From assembly GCA_016721735.1 (NCBI GenBank), contig JADKHM010000015.1, positions 248,001 to 312,000 on the forward strand: DNA of 64,000 bases, read 5' to 3'. The notes beneath the pieces are model-generated. The model was not told the origin of the DNA, did no database searches, and saw only the letters and a program-made list of their open reading frames with translations. The translations under genes were made by a program, and so were the position numbers. Below are positions 55,473 to 64,000 of this stretch, piece after piece. The stretch comes from Flavobacterium sp. GTDB taxonomy: Bacteria; Bacteroidota; Bacteroidia; Flavobacteriales; Flavobacteriaceae. The stretch's first letter is position 1, and each line of letters starts with the position of its first letter.

Positions 55473-56597
55473 TCTGATATTTTAGTTTATTTACGACAGG
55501 ATTGGCATACATGTTTAGAAAACCTTCAAGGGCCACCGGGTTGTCTTGGTCGATCTTAATCTCCAATCGTCTTTCAAAAAGTTGCTTTTCATTTTCAGTA
55601 TAACGATCCGCAAATTGATTTGATTTATAAAGTAAGTCGTACGCGATATAATTCGTCGGCCAAAGTTTATAACTCGTCAATATCGAATCATCTATCGCCT
55701 GCGCCAAGGCTTGAATTTGCTTGTTCCCATTGTCATTTTCTTTAGCAATAACGTCCAATTCTTTATCTAAAATATCACCGATATGGATGTGAATTCTTTT
55801 CTTTTGACCCATGATTCCGCTGAGCAACGTCATAAAATCTTCGTTCTTTTCCTTGATGTAAATCTCGTTATTGGCTTCCGCCATTAATTGTGGCATTTTG
55901 AGCGCATCGGTCGGATCATATTCATACGAAATGGAAACGGGAACGACTTTGATTTTTTAAAATAGTCCATCAAATTTTCCTCGTCCGATCCCATTGCAAG
56001 CATTTTCAAAACACCCGTATGCGTTGCATCGTTGCCGTCTTTGGTCCGTCCTTCTCTTTGTGCGATCCAAACAGATCGGTTTTCGCGAAGCAACAGTTGA
56101 CCGATGTACTCGGACATCAATTTAGAACTTTGCAACAACTCTCTTGGCGGTAATCCACGTTGCACTAAGAAATTTCTATTGAGTCTAGATAGTGTCAATA
56201 AAAATGACTTCTTCACTAAGTTGTCGCCAATGGCAGACGCCGTCATTACTAAACCATGCGTAAATAGTGATGCGTTTAGCAAAGAAGTGTCGAGAATAAT
56301 ATCTCTATGATTGGAAATAAAAAGGTAAGCGGTATTTTTTTCTAATTTTTCAAATCCCGAAGTGGTGAGGCCATCTGAACTTTTTGCCAAGACTCTTTGA
56401 ACAGATTGATAAATAAAATTGCATTGAAAATCTCGGATTGAATGGGTCTTTAACAACTGCTCTTTCCATACCTCATCCGGCATTTCCGGGAAGGTAAAAT
56501 TCATCAACGCTTTCATCATCGGGTGGTTGATGGAAGATCGAATTCCTTCATTTATCTCAGCATCATAAAACGGACGAATGGCATCAAATTTTTGCAT
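55462..56597 (-). pseudogene. 1-acyl-glycerol-3-phosphate acyltransferase-like, frameshifted
   Basis: The first frame (from 56597) has the PlsC-type motifs NHRDIILDTSLL and QREGRTKDGNDAT and then loses sense after YFKKSKS, stopping at 55884. Adding one T (plus strand) to the T6 run at 55953-55958 restores YFKKIKVVPVSISYEYDPTDALKMPQL and continues into the second frame to 55462, giving 378 residues, the usual size of this flavobacterial acyltransferase. One missing base in a homopolymer is probably a sequence error. It would acylate glycerophosphate-like lipids at the membrane. Confidence 0.85.
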
Positions 56598-56661
56598 CTA
56601 AAAAAATCATTTTATTTAACAAAAGAACAAAATTAATTGACAACTTTTGCTATTTTTTGCT

Positions 56662-57429
56662 TTAAATACCGAATACGGCTATTGAATTTTCTGTGGTGAT
56701 TTTCGCAATTTCGGCTGCAGAAAGTGAATAAATCTCCGCCAATTTATGCACTACACCAACAATATAGCTGCTTTCATTTCGCTTTCCTCGATAGGGAATT
56801 GGCGCCAAATAAGGCGAATCGGTTTCTAGAACAAGATGCTTCAAATCTATTTGGTTTAGAAATTGATCGATTTTGCCGTTTTTAAAGGTAACGACACCAC
56901 CAATCCCGAGTTTCATATTGAAGGAAATAGCGCGCAAAGCTTGGTCATAAGTGCCGGTAAAACAATGGAAAATGCCAAATAAATCCGGGCCTTTTTCAGA
57001 TTCTAAAACCTCAAAAATCTCATCGAAAGCGTCTCTACAATGAATAACAATGGGCAACTTGTATTTCTTAGCCCACTGAATTTGACGTTTAAAAGCCACT
57101 TGCTGTTCCTTGAGATGGGTTTTATCCCAATATAAATCGATGCCAATTTCACCGATAGCCAAGAACTTTCTTTTTTCCAATTCTGCTTCAACGTGTTGTA
57201 ATTCCGCTTCGTAATTATCCTTTACATAAGTTGGATGCAAACCCATCATCAGAAACACCTGTTCAGGATAGGCTTTCTCTAAATCATACATAGATTGCGT
57301 GCAAGAAGAATCTATTGCAGGAACGAAAAAGCGCGTCACACCTGCATTGATAGCGCGTTGCATCATTTCATTTCTATCTAAATCAAACTCGTCGCTGTAA
57401 AGATGCGTGTGGGTATCGGTAATTATCAT
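56662..57429 (-). CDS. tatD: TatD-family metal-dependent hydrolase
   Basis: A 255-residue TIM-barrel metal hydrolase (DNase-like). DTHTHLYSDEF supplies the HxH ligands, then GEIGIDLYWD (Glu ligand), PIVIHCRDAFDE (His), FHCFTGT (His) and LETDSPYLAPIPYRGKRN (Asp). The ATG at 57429 (MIITDTHTH) is preferred over 57444. It may trim 3' DNA ends or act as a D-aminoacyl-type hydrolase. Confidence 0.94.
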   Translation of the reverse strand: MIITDTHTHLYSDEFDLDRNEMMQRAINAGVTRFFVPAIDSSCTQSMYDLEKAYPEQVFLMMGLHPTYVKDNYEAELQHVEAELEKRKFLAIGEIGIDLYWDKTHLKEQQVAFKRQIQWAKKYKLPIVIHCRDAFDEIFEVLESEKGPDLFGIFHCFTGTYDQALRAISFNMKLGIGGVVTFKNGKIDQFLNQIDLKHLVLETDSPYLAPIPYRGKRNESSYIVGVVHKLAEIYSLSAAEIAKITTENSIAVFGI

Positions 57430-57524
57430 ATTGAAGAAAAGCAAAAATTTTATGCGCCAAAATTACAATTAAAACCAAACTATTCGCGAAAACTTTACGA
57501 CCTTAGCGCCAAAGCGGCAGCAAA

Positions 57525-57962
57525 ATGAAACATCTCCAAGATCTTCTAAAAAAAGAAAAATATATCAAAATCAATTTTAAAGTTACCAAAACACAGCATT
57601 TGCTTCTCAAGGCGAGCATTAATGGTGTGAAAGGCAATTTTATTTTAGATACGGGTGCGAGTAATAGTTGTGTTGGATTTGAAAGCATCGAATTGTTTCA
57701 ACTCACTGCCGGAAAATCGAAAACGAAAGCTGCTGGCGCTGGAGCAACCGGAATGTTTACACAAATCGCCAAGAGCAATCAACTGCAAGTAGGTCGTTGG
57801 AAAAACAAGAATTTTCATTTGGTCATTTTCGATTTATCGCACGTAAATCAAGCATTAACACAACACAAATCAAAACCCGTTCAAGGAATTATCGGCGCTG
57901 ATGTGTTGTTAGAAGGAAAGGCGATTATTGATTATTACAACCACTGTTTGTACCTTCAGTAA
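57525..57962 (+). CDS. Retropepsin-like aspartic protease
   Basis: A 145-residue protein with the aspartic protease signature FILDTGASNSCVGFE (catalytic DTG) and the second-half motif GIIGADVLLEGKAIIDYYN. A single DTGA motif means it would work as a homodimer, like retropepsins. It has no signal peptide. Family relatives are common in Bacteroidota; substrate unknown. Confidence 0.9.
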   Translation: MKHLQDLLKKEKYIKINFKVTKTQHLLLKASINGVKGNFILDTGASNSCVGFESIELFQLTAGKSKTKAAGAGATGMFTQIAKSNQLQVGRWKNKNFHLVIFDLSHVNQALTQHKSKPVQGIIGADVLLEGKAIIDYYNHCLYLQ

Positions 57963-58034
57963 ATCGAATTCTCGATGAAACCCATCGAATTCTCATTGAC
58001 ATTGACATCTTAGCTTTCACTCATTAATATTTTA

Positions 58035-58042
58035 TATATTTG
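58035..58042 (+). promoter_or_regulatory. -7 box of the tandem type IX cargo genes
   Basis: TATATTTG matches the consensus and lies 20 bases before the ATG at 58062. Confidence 0.6.
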
Positions 58043-58061
58043 ATTTCTAAACTTTTGTATT

Positions 58062-60416
58062 ATGAAGAAAAATTACACCTCACTATTACTGCTATTGTTA
58101 CTCATTTGTTTTTCGAATTGGAGTTCATATGGGCAAACACCTGTTGCAAACAATGATAGCTATTCGCAAATACAACTAGGTTGTTCCCCCTTTTATTTGG
58201 ATGTGTTGTCCAATGATGCGTTGTTTGGGCCAACTTACGATTATATTATAGATTTAGATCCTAATCAATCTGGAATTCAAAGCAGTTTTAGTACTGGCAC
58301 AGGTTATTTTATGGTAGAAAGTGATTATGTGATTTATCAAGGCAATCCTACTCCTTTTATGTCTTTTGAGAATATCGGGTATACCGTGCAAGACCTTTTG
58401 GGGAATGTTTCAAACGTTGCCGTGATTTCATTAATTGTATCCCCGCTCGAAAGAGATTTCACCACACAAAACACAAGCTGCGAAGCAATTACTGGTTCCC
58501 TTACCTTGAATAATTTATTCCTCGATTCAGATGTAACTATTTACTTATACAACAATAATACTTTAGTTGGCACTTATACCGCTCCAGCATGGAGTTCAAG
58601 TTATACCATTACTGGACTTTCGGAAGGTACTTACAATTTTAACGCAGGTCTACCGTGTGGAATTCCTGTACTTTTCCAACTCAATTCTTTTGTTATTTCA
58701 ATACAAAATCCGGTTACAGGCTCTGTAACACCTGCTTATTCGGATTATAACAGTGATGGTATTGTGAATGTTGGAGATATTATCAATTATCCTATGAGTG
58801 TCACCAATACAAGCAATACTTGCGTGATGAATGACGTAAGCTTGGCCTCTTTCTCTGGTACTTATATCAATAGTGGTTCTATTCCGAGTCTAGTTGCTGG
58901 GGCTACTGACAACACTTCTTTAAATTTTTATAAAGTGATTACACAAAGTGACATCAACAACGGGTATGTTCAGACCTATCATTTTATTTCTGTGAGCAAT
59001 CCAAATATAAGTGACAGTAGCCTATATACTAATGTACCTTTAAGCACTTCAAACGGCATTAGGTTAAAAGCCTTTCTTGATATCAATAATAACGGTATTC
59101 AAGAGGGAAATGAACCCAATTATACGCAAGGCACTTATAGTTATCAAATTAATTCTGGACCGACTCATAACATTACAACTTGGTCGGGAGAGCACTATTT
59201 ATATGAAACCAATCCGGCGAACATCTATTCTATCAGCTACAGTATCAACACAAATAATAATTATTGTGGCTCACAATATTTGGTTTCGAATGCTACCTTT
59301 AACAATGTAACTGTTGCTAATGGATCAGGCATTACAACTTACAATTTTGCCATATCGGTTGTTCCTTGTAATGACGTTTCTATTTATTTGTATAGCGATC
59401 GCAATCCGCGACCTGGTTTTATATATCCCAACTATATCACTTATACCAACGAAGGAAATCAGATGGCTTCTGGCACTATCACTTTTACCAATGATAGCGC
59501 TGTAACTTTAATTTCAAATTCCGTTAATGCGCCAATGACAGCAACAGGTTTTACGTATAATTACGCCAATCTTGCACCTGGTCAATCGCAAACAATTACC
59601 GTTTACATGCAAGTACCCGTTATTCCAAATGTATTTATTGGACAGTCGGTGACCAATTCTGTTAGCATATCCCCAAGTGATAGTAATCCAAACAATAATT
59701 TATCAAACTTAACCCGAATCATTACAGGTTCTTATGACCCAAATGATAAAACAGAAAGCCATGGCGGTAAAATTCTACTTTCAGATTTTACAGCCGAAGA
59801 CTATTTTACCTATACGATTCGATTTGAAAATACAGGTACCGCTGAAGCTATCAACATTCGAGTAAATGACCTGTTAGACGAACAACTAGACGAAACTTCA
59901 ATCAAGATGGTTCGCTCGAGTCATCCGTATGAATTAGATCGAATGGGGAAAAACTTAACTTGGCGTTTTCATGGTATCAACTTGCCGCCGTCTATTCCTG
60001 GAGATGAAGTTACTGGTCATGGTTATATTGTTTTTCAAATCAAACCAACTCCTGGATTCGCTATTGGCGACATCATCCCGAACACAGCCGATATTTTCTT
60101 CGACTTCAATCCAGCCATCGTGACCAATACATGTACAACTGAATTTGTTCCTTTGTTAGGTTTAAATGCTTTTGCATCGGATGCTTTCGAATACTATCCT
60201 AACCCAACGTCTGATATCGTAACTTTTAATTTGAAGAACACTTCAACCACCATCGAAACTATTGAAGTGATGGATATTTTAGGAAAAACATTGCTGACGA
60301 AAACCAACAATTACTCGAATGCATCTATTGATTTATCTTCTCTTTCTAAAGGAATGTATTTGGTAAAAGTAAAAGCGGCTGGACAAGAGAAAACCGTTAA
60401 AATCAGTAAAAATTAA
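58062..60416 (+). CDS. Large type IX cargo protein, first of a tandem pair
   Basis: A 784-residue secreted protein: signal peptide (to ...WSSYGQ), an N-terminal PVANNDSYSQ region typical of cadherin-like/Ig-like surface proteins, several beta-domains with EF-hand-like loops (SDYNSDGIVNVGDIINY; FLDINNNGIQEGNEP), a conserved block near 560-690 (SYDPNDKTESHGGKI...DEQLDETSIKMVRSSHPY...NTADIFFDFNPAIVTN, the DUF7619-type domain) and a C-terminal Por sorting domain (FEYYPNPTSDIVTFNL, LSKGMYLVKVKAAGQEKTVKI). Exported by the type IX system; probably adhesive. It is 4 bases upstream of a paralogue. Confidence 0.9.
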   Translation: MKKNYTSLLLLLLLICFSNWSSYGQTPVANNDSYSQIQLGCSPFYLDVLSNDALFGPTYDYIIDLDPNQSGIQSSFSTGTGYFMVESDYVIYQGNPTPFMSFENIGYTVQDLLGNVSNVAVISLIVSPLERDFTTQNTSCEAITGSLTLNNLFLDSDVTIYLYNNNTLVGTYTAPAWSSSYTITGLSEGTYNFNAGLPCGIPVLFQLNSFVISIQNPVTGSVTPAYSDYNSDGIVNVGDIINYPMSVTNTSNTCVMNDVSLASFSGTYINSGSIPSLVAGATDNTSLNFYKVITQSDINNGYVQTYHFISVSNPNISDSSLYTNVPLSTSNGIRLKAFLDINNNGIQEGNEPNYTQGTYSYQINSGPTHNITTWSGEHYLYETNPANIYSISYSINTNNNYCGSQYLVSNATFNNVTVANGSGITTYNFAISVVPCNDVSIYLYSDRNPRPGFIYPNYITYTNEGNQMASGTITFTNDSAVTLISNSVNAPMTATGFTYNYANLAPGQSQTITVYMQVPVIPNVFIGQSVTNSVSISPSDSNPNNNLSNLTRIITGSYDPNDKTESHGGKILLSDFTAEDYFTYTIRFENTGTAEAINIRVNDLLDEQLDETSIKMVRSSHPYELDRMGKNLTWRFHGINLPPSIPGDEVTGHGYIVFQIKPTPGFAIGDIIPNTADIFFDFNPAIVTNTCTTEFVPLLGLNAFASDAFEYYPNPTSDIVTFNLKNTSTTIETIEVMDILGKTLLTKTNNYSNASIDLSSLSKGMYLVKVKAAGQEKTVKISKN

Positions 60417-60420
60417 GAAA

Positions 60421-62970
60421 ATGAAAAAAAATTACCCCTTTTTGTTTTTTGCATTGTTGTTGAGTTATAGTTCGTTTGGACAAATTGTTGCCAATAATCG
60501 TACTTATTGTAGGGACGTAAATTCTGGAAGCAATCTTTTCAATCTTATTCAAGACGTCACCTTAAATGGTATTAGTCCTAACGCTTCTCAAGTAAATTTT
60601 ACACAAATTAGCGTTACCGATCCTGGAATATATCTTGAAGGAGCAACTGGTATTGGTTATTTCCCATTAGGGGTTGGCTCCTATTCTATAACGTACCAAG
60701 TATGCGAAATTGCGAATCCTACCAACTGCGCAACAGCCACTTTTACTGTAAATAATTACGCACAACCCTTTGTTTCAGTGATACAACCCAATTGTAATTC
60801 CTTCTTTGGTGAAGTTATTTTCTATGGTTTGCCTGAAAGCGGTTGGTCAATAACAAACACCTCGTCTAGTGGAGAAGTTTTTCAAGGTAATTCCTATCAA
60901 TGGAATTTTCCAATTTTAACTGCCGGAACATTTGTCTTTGCCGTAACCGATACTACTACTGGTTGTACGTTTGCGCCAATTTTTGTTACTATCTTACCCG
61001 TTTTGCTTACTGCTCCACCAACTGTGGTGCCTCAAACTTGTGCCTCACCTATTGATACTATCACATTAAATGATTTGCCAGCAACAGGAACTTGGACATT
61101 ATCGTACAAAACATATAATGGTACTCCGACCATCATTACTGGCACCGGAACCACTTATACCATTACTGGTATAACGCCTGATTATTATTATTTTAAAGTA
61201 ACCAATGAGTTAGGTTGTACTTCACAAGAAGTTGGAGCAAGTGTTGGTAATCTGAACAATGGCTTATCTGGAACACTTACTGCCGCTTATGTAGATTATA
61301 ATAATGATGGCGTCACTAACCTAGGAGACATTATCCAATATGACATTGCCATCACCAACAACTTAACCTGTTCGATGGAGACCGTTAATTATAGCATCGA
61401 AAACTCGAACAATACAATAGGAACGTTTGCCAACTTAGCCGCTGGCGCTACAGCAAATGGGACTTTAAATTATCCGCTTACGCAATACGACATCAATAAC
61501 GGCAGTGTTTTTAATTGGATTGCGGTGAATGGGATTTCCAATGGTTATGAAACTTATATCAAACTTTTTGATCAAAATCAAAATGTTACTCTATCGTTGT
61601 CAGACGGAATCAAACTCAACGCGTTCTTTGACACCAATAATGATGGAATTCAAAATAATGGTGAACAGAATTCTTCTTTAGGGAATTTTACTTATCAATT
61701 GAATAATGATGGCTCTGATCACTATTTATATAGTGAAAATGGAACTAACATTATTTATGAAAGTAATCCTACCAACACCTACAATTTAAGTTACAACCTT
61801 TACAATACTTGCACGGATCAATACGATGTTTCCGCAACTAATTATAGCAATATTACCGTCCCAACTGGATCCGGAATTACGATTTATAATTTTCCGATTT
61901 CACAAAGTCCATGTCGAGATATTCGAATAGATCTGTCTGGATGGGCGCCGCGACCAGGCTTCAATTACACTAACTATATTACGTTCAGAAACACTGGCAA
62001 TCAAACATTAACATCAGGAACAATTACTTTTACAAAAGATAATGCGCTAACCATTACTTCCATTTCGGAGGCAACGGCGTTGACAACAGCAACAGGGTTT
62101 ACTTATAACTTCACGAATTTGTTGCCAAATGAAGCGAGATCACTCAACGTGACGCTACTTGTTCCGACAATTCCAATAGTTGCTTTAGGACAATTGCTTA
62201 CGAATTCCGCTTCGATAACTATTCCTGTCAATGATATCAACCCGAGCAATAACAGTAGCGCTTTAACGCAACCAATTATTGGTTCATTTGACCCAAATGA
62301 CAAAACGGAAAGCCATGGCGGGAAAATTCTACATTCTGGATTTACAGCTGATGATTATTTGACTTACATGATTCGTTTTGAAAATACGGGAACTGCCTCT
62401 GCCATCAACATTCGAGTAAATGATGTTTTAGACGAACAACTAGACGAAACCTCTATCAAGATGGTTCGGGCGAGTCATCCGTATGTATTAGATCGTGTGG
62501 GAAATAATTTAACTTGGCGATTTGATGGTGTCAACTTGCCGCCGTCTATTCCGGGAGATGAAGTAACTGGTCATGGTCATATTGTTTTTCAAATCAAACC
62601 AAGTCCTGGATTTGCGATTGGAGATATCATCCCCAACACGGCTGATATTTTCTTCGACTTCAATCCAGCGATTGTGACCAACACTTGTACCACCGAATTT
62701 GTTCCGTTTTTAGGTGTCAATGCGTTTGCGTCGGATGCTTTTGAATACTATCCGAATCCAACATCGGATATCGTAACTTTTAATTTGAAGAACACTTCAA
62801 CCACCATTGAAACCATCGAAGTGATGGATGTTTTGGGTAAAACACTGCTGATCAAAACCAACAATTATTCGACTGCTTCTATTGATCTATCTTCTCTTTC
62901 TAAAGGCATGTATTTGGTTAAAGTAAAAGCGGCTGGGCAAGAGAAATTAGTAAAAATTTTAAAAGAATAA
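60421..62970 (+). CDS. Large type IX cargo protein, second of a tandem pair
   Basis: An 849-residue paralogue of the upstream gene with the same order: signal peptide (to YSSFGQ), divergent N-terminal beta-domains (here with extra SprB-like TGCTFAPIFVTI-type repeats), EF-hand-like loops (VDYNNDGVTNLGDIIQY, FFDTNNDGIQNNGEQ), the SFDPNDKTESHGGKI block and a Por domain. The last 230 residues are nearly identical to those of the upstream gene, while the N-terminal half is much less so. It probably shares the upstream promoter and ends at a terminator. Confidence 0.9.
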   Translation: MKKNYPFLFFALLLSYSSFGQIVANNRTYCRDVNSGSNLFNLIQDVTLNGISPNASQVNFTQISVTDPGIYLEGATGIGYFPLGVGSYSITYQVCEIANPTNCATATFTVNNYAQPFVSVIQPNCNSFFGEVIFYGLPESGWSITNTSSSGEVFQGNSYQWNFPILTAGTFVFAVTDTTTGCTFAPIFVTILPVLLTAPPTVVPQTCASPIDTITLNDLPATGTWTLSYKTYNGTPTIITGTGTTYTITGITPDYYYFKVTNELGCTSQEVGASVGNLNNGLSGTLTAAYVDYNNDGVTNLGDIIQYDIAITNNLTCSMETVNYSIENSNNTIGTFANLAAGATANGTLNYPLTQYDINNGSVFNWIAVNGISNGYETYIKLFDQNQNVTLSLSDGIKLNAFFDTNNDGIQNNGEQNSSLGNFTYQLNNDGSDHYLYSENGTNIIYESNPTNTYNLSYNLYNTCTDQYDVSATNYSNITVPTGSGITIYNFPISQSPCRDIRIDLSGWAPRPGFNYTNYITFRNTGNQTLTSGTITFTKDNALTITSISEATALTTATGFTYNFTNLLPNEARSLNVTLLVPTIPIVALGQLLTNSASITIPVNDINPSNNSSALTQPIIGSFDPNDKTESHGGKILHSGFTADDYLTYMIRFENTGTASAINIRVNDVLDEQLDETSIKMVRASHPYVLDRVGNNLTWRFDGVNLPPSIPGDEVTGHGHIVFQIKPSPGFAIGDIIPNTADIFFDFNPAIVTNTCTTEFVPFLGVNAFASDAFEYYPNPTSDIVTFNLKNTSTTIETIEVMDVLGKTLLIKTNNYSTASIDLSSLSKGMYLVKVKAAGQEKLVKILKE

Positions 62971-62987
62971 ATTTTAAAAAAAACTCT

Positions 62988-63017
62988 AAAAGCCATCTTA
63001 CTTCAGATGGCTTTTTT
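62988..63017. terminator. Bidirectional terminator after the tandem cargo genes
   Basis: A perfect stem AAAAGCCATCT / AGATGGCTTTT with a 6-base loop; the stop codon of the convergent transporter lies in the loop. Confidence 0.9.
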
Positions 63018-64000
63018 GTTTCTTAAAAGAAAAGTAAGCAATCGCCAAACTCAACAGCATCAACAAACCACCCAAAAGAAAAGGCGCTCCAGCAAATTGA
63101 AACGGCGCATCCTCATGGGTGAAATAATAGAAAATTCCAGACATCAACGGCGGGCCGACAATTGCACTGGCACTCATCAAACTCGCTAATGTACCCTGTA
63201 TTTCTCCTTGTTCATTTGGTAAGACTTGACTCGAAACCACCGATTGCAATGCCGGCCCTGCGATTCCTCCCAAACAATACGGAATCAAAAACACAAACAC
63301 CATCCAGCTTTGTGTTGCCGACGCAAACAAAAACATACCAATCGCATACAGCAAAATTCCAAAGTAAATACTTTTGATGTTTCCCAATTTCGGATTAATC
63401 CATCTAATCAAAACGCCTTGAACCAAACCCACCAGAAGGCCAATGATCCCTAATGAAATGCCCACCATTTTCTCGTTCCAGCCAAATCGAAACATCGTAT
63501 AGTAACTCCAATTACTTTGCACAGCATGAGATGCGACATACAAAATAAAAATCGCTGACATCAATCCAAATAAAGTGGGATGTTTTCGCAACCGCAACAA
63601 AGCACCCACTGGATTCGACCGTTTCCATTCAAATTTTCTACGGTTTTCTTTTGCCAAGGATTCTGGTAAAATAAAATAACCGTAAATAAAATTGATAAAA
63701 CACAAAACCGCTGCGGCATAAAAAGGAACTCGCGAACCAAAATGCCCCAACAATCCACCTATCACTGGTCCAATAATAAAGCCCAACCCAAAAGCAGCGC
63801 CAATCATTCCGAAGTTTTTCGCCCTGTCTTCGGGTGTGCTAATATCTGCAATATAAGCGGATGCCGTTGTAATACTCGCGCCAGTCAGACCGGCGAAAAT
63901 TCTTCCTATAAAAATCCATGTGATTGTTGGTGCAAAAGACAACAACACATAATCGAGTGCAAAGCCCAGCAACGAGCACAAAATAATCGGACGCCTCCCA
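62998..64000 (-). CDS. MFS transporter (TetA-like), N-terminus outside the window
   Basis: The last 334 or so residues of a major-facilitator drug transporter; the frame runs off the right edge. It begins with GRRPIILCSLLGFALDYVLLSFAP, the loop 2-3/TM3 region, and includes GRIFAGLTGASITTASAYIADIS and FGLGFIIGPVIGGLLGHFG, motifs of the TetA/tetracycline-H+ antiporter-like group. At least nine membrane helices are visible. The substrate could be a drug or metabolite; the missing N-terminus holds the first two helices. Confidence 0.9.
   Translation of the reverse strand, partial: GRRPIILCSLLGFALDYVLLSFAPTITWIFIGRIFAGLTGASITTASAYIADISTPEDRAKNFGMIGAAFGLGFIIGPVIGGLLGHFGSRVPFYAAAVLCFINFIYGYFILPESLAKENRRKFEWKRSNPVGALLRLRKHPTLFGLMSAIFILYVASHAVQSNWSYYTMFRFGWNEKMVGISLGIIGLLVGLVQGVLIRWINPKLGNIKSIYFGILLYAIGMFLFASATQSWMVFVFLIPYCLGGIAGPALQSVVSSQVLPNEQGEIQGTLASLMSASAIVGPPLMSGIFYYFTHEDAPFQFAGAPFLLGGLLMLLSLAIAYFSFKKQKSHLK

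Overview
The window reads as chromosome of a member of the Bacteroidota, family Flavobacteriaceae, most likely Flavobacterium or a close relative. Supporting signs are the low G+C content, TAnnTTTG-type -7 boxes without Shine-Dalgarno sites, C-terminal Por (type IX) sorting domains, a DNA polymerase III alpha subunit fused to an N-terminal DnaQ-like exonuclease, an S16 protein with a long Ala/Glu tail, and families such as DUF4271 and DUF4296.

Layout. 1-7.9 kb: end of a LytTR regulator with a TPR-histidine kinase, a 940-residue secreted fibre-like protein, then a second TPR kinase (frameshifted) with a NarL-type regulator. 7.9-17.5 kb: trxA, a lipoprotein, dnaE, an RRM protein, a small lipoprotein, rpsP-rimM and trmN6. 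17.6-30.5 kb: a run of genes all on the minus strand, with a 1677-residue YadA-head-like repeat protein, two PadR regulators around a membrane protein, a 904-residue fibre protein with an S74 auto-cleaving domain, and a third TPR kinase-regulator pair. A degraded second copy of the trmN6 3' end lies just beyond this run (30.56-30.68 kb), so the block looks like an insertion or replacement downstream of trmN6. 30.8-38.8 kb: acyl-CoA dehydrogenase, GDSL lipoprotein, an Fe-S set (Mrp, NifU-like, ferredoxin reductase, ferredoxin), an alkyltransferase-like protein, LysE, trmB and a glycosyltransferase. 38.8-45 kb: a PhoR/PhoB-like pair next to a TonB receptor and a beta-helix lipoprotein; both target genes have six or seven 11-bp-phased half-sites at the same distance from the -7 box. 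45-64 kb: type IX cargo proteins, LuxE-like protein, tyrS, epimerase, pyrC, a dolichyl-phosphate-mannose-synthase-like enzyme, DUF4271, hemD, tRNA-Ser, asparaginase, acyltransferase, tatD, a retropepsin-like protein, two tandem large type IX cargo proteins and the end of an MFS transporter.

Themes. (1) Three giant secreted proteins starting with Q-(I/V)-GINTT-x-P sit beside three TPR kinases, which suggests regulated surface fibres. (2) Five otherwise normal genes carry one- or two-site single-base indels, mostly in homopolymers; this may be sequencing error and should be checked before calling them pseudogenes. (3) Two families of structured intergenic repeats are scattered through the window.
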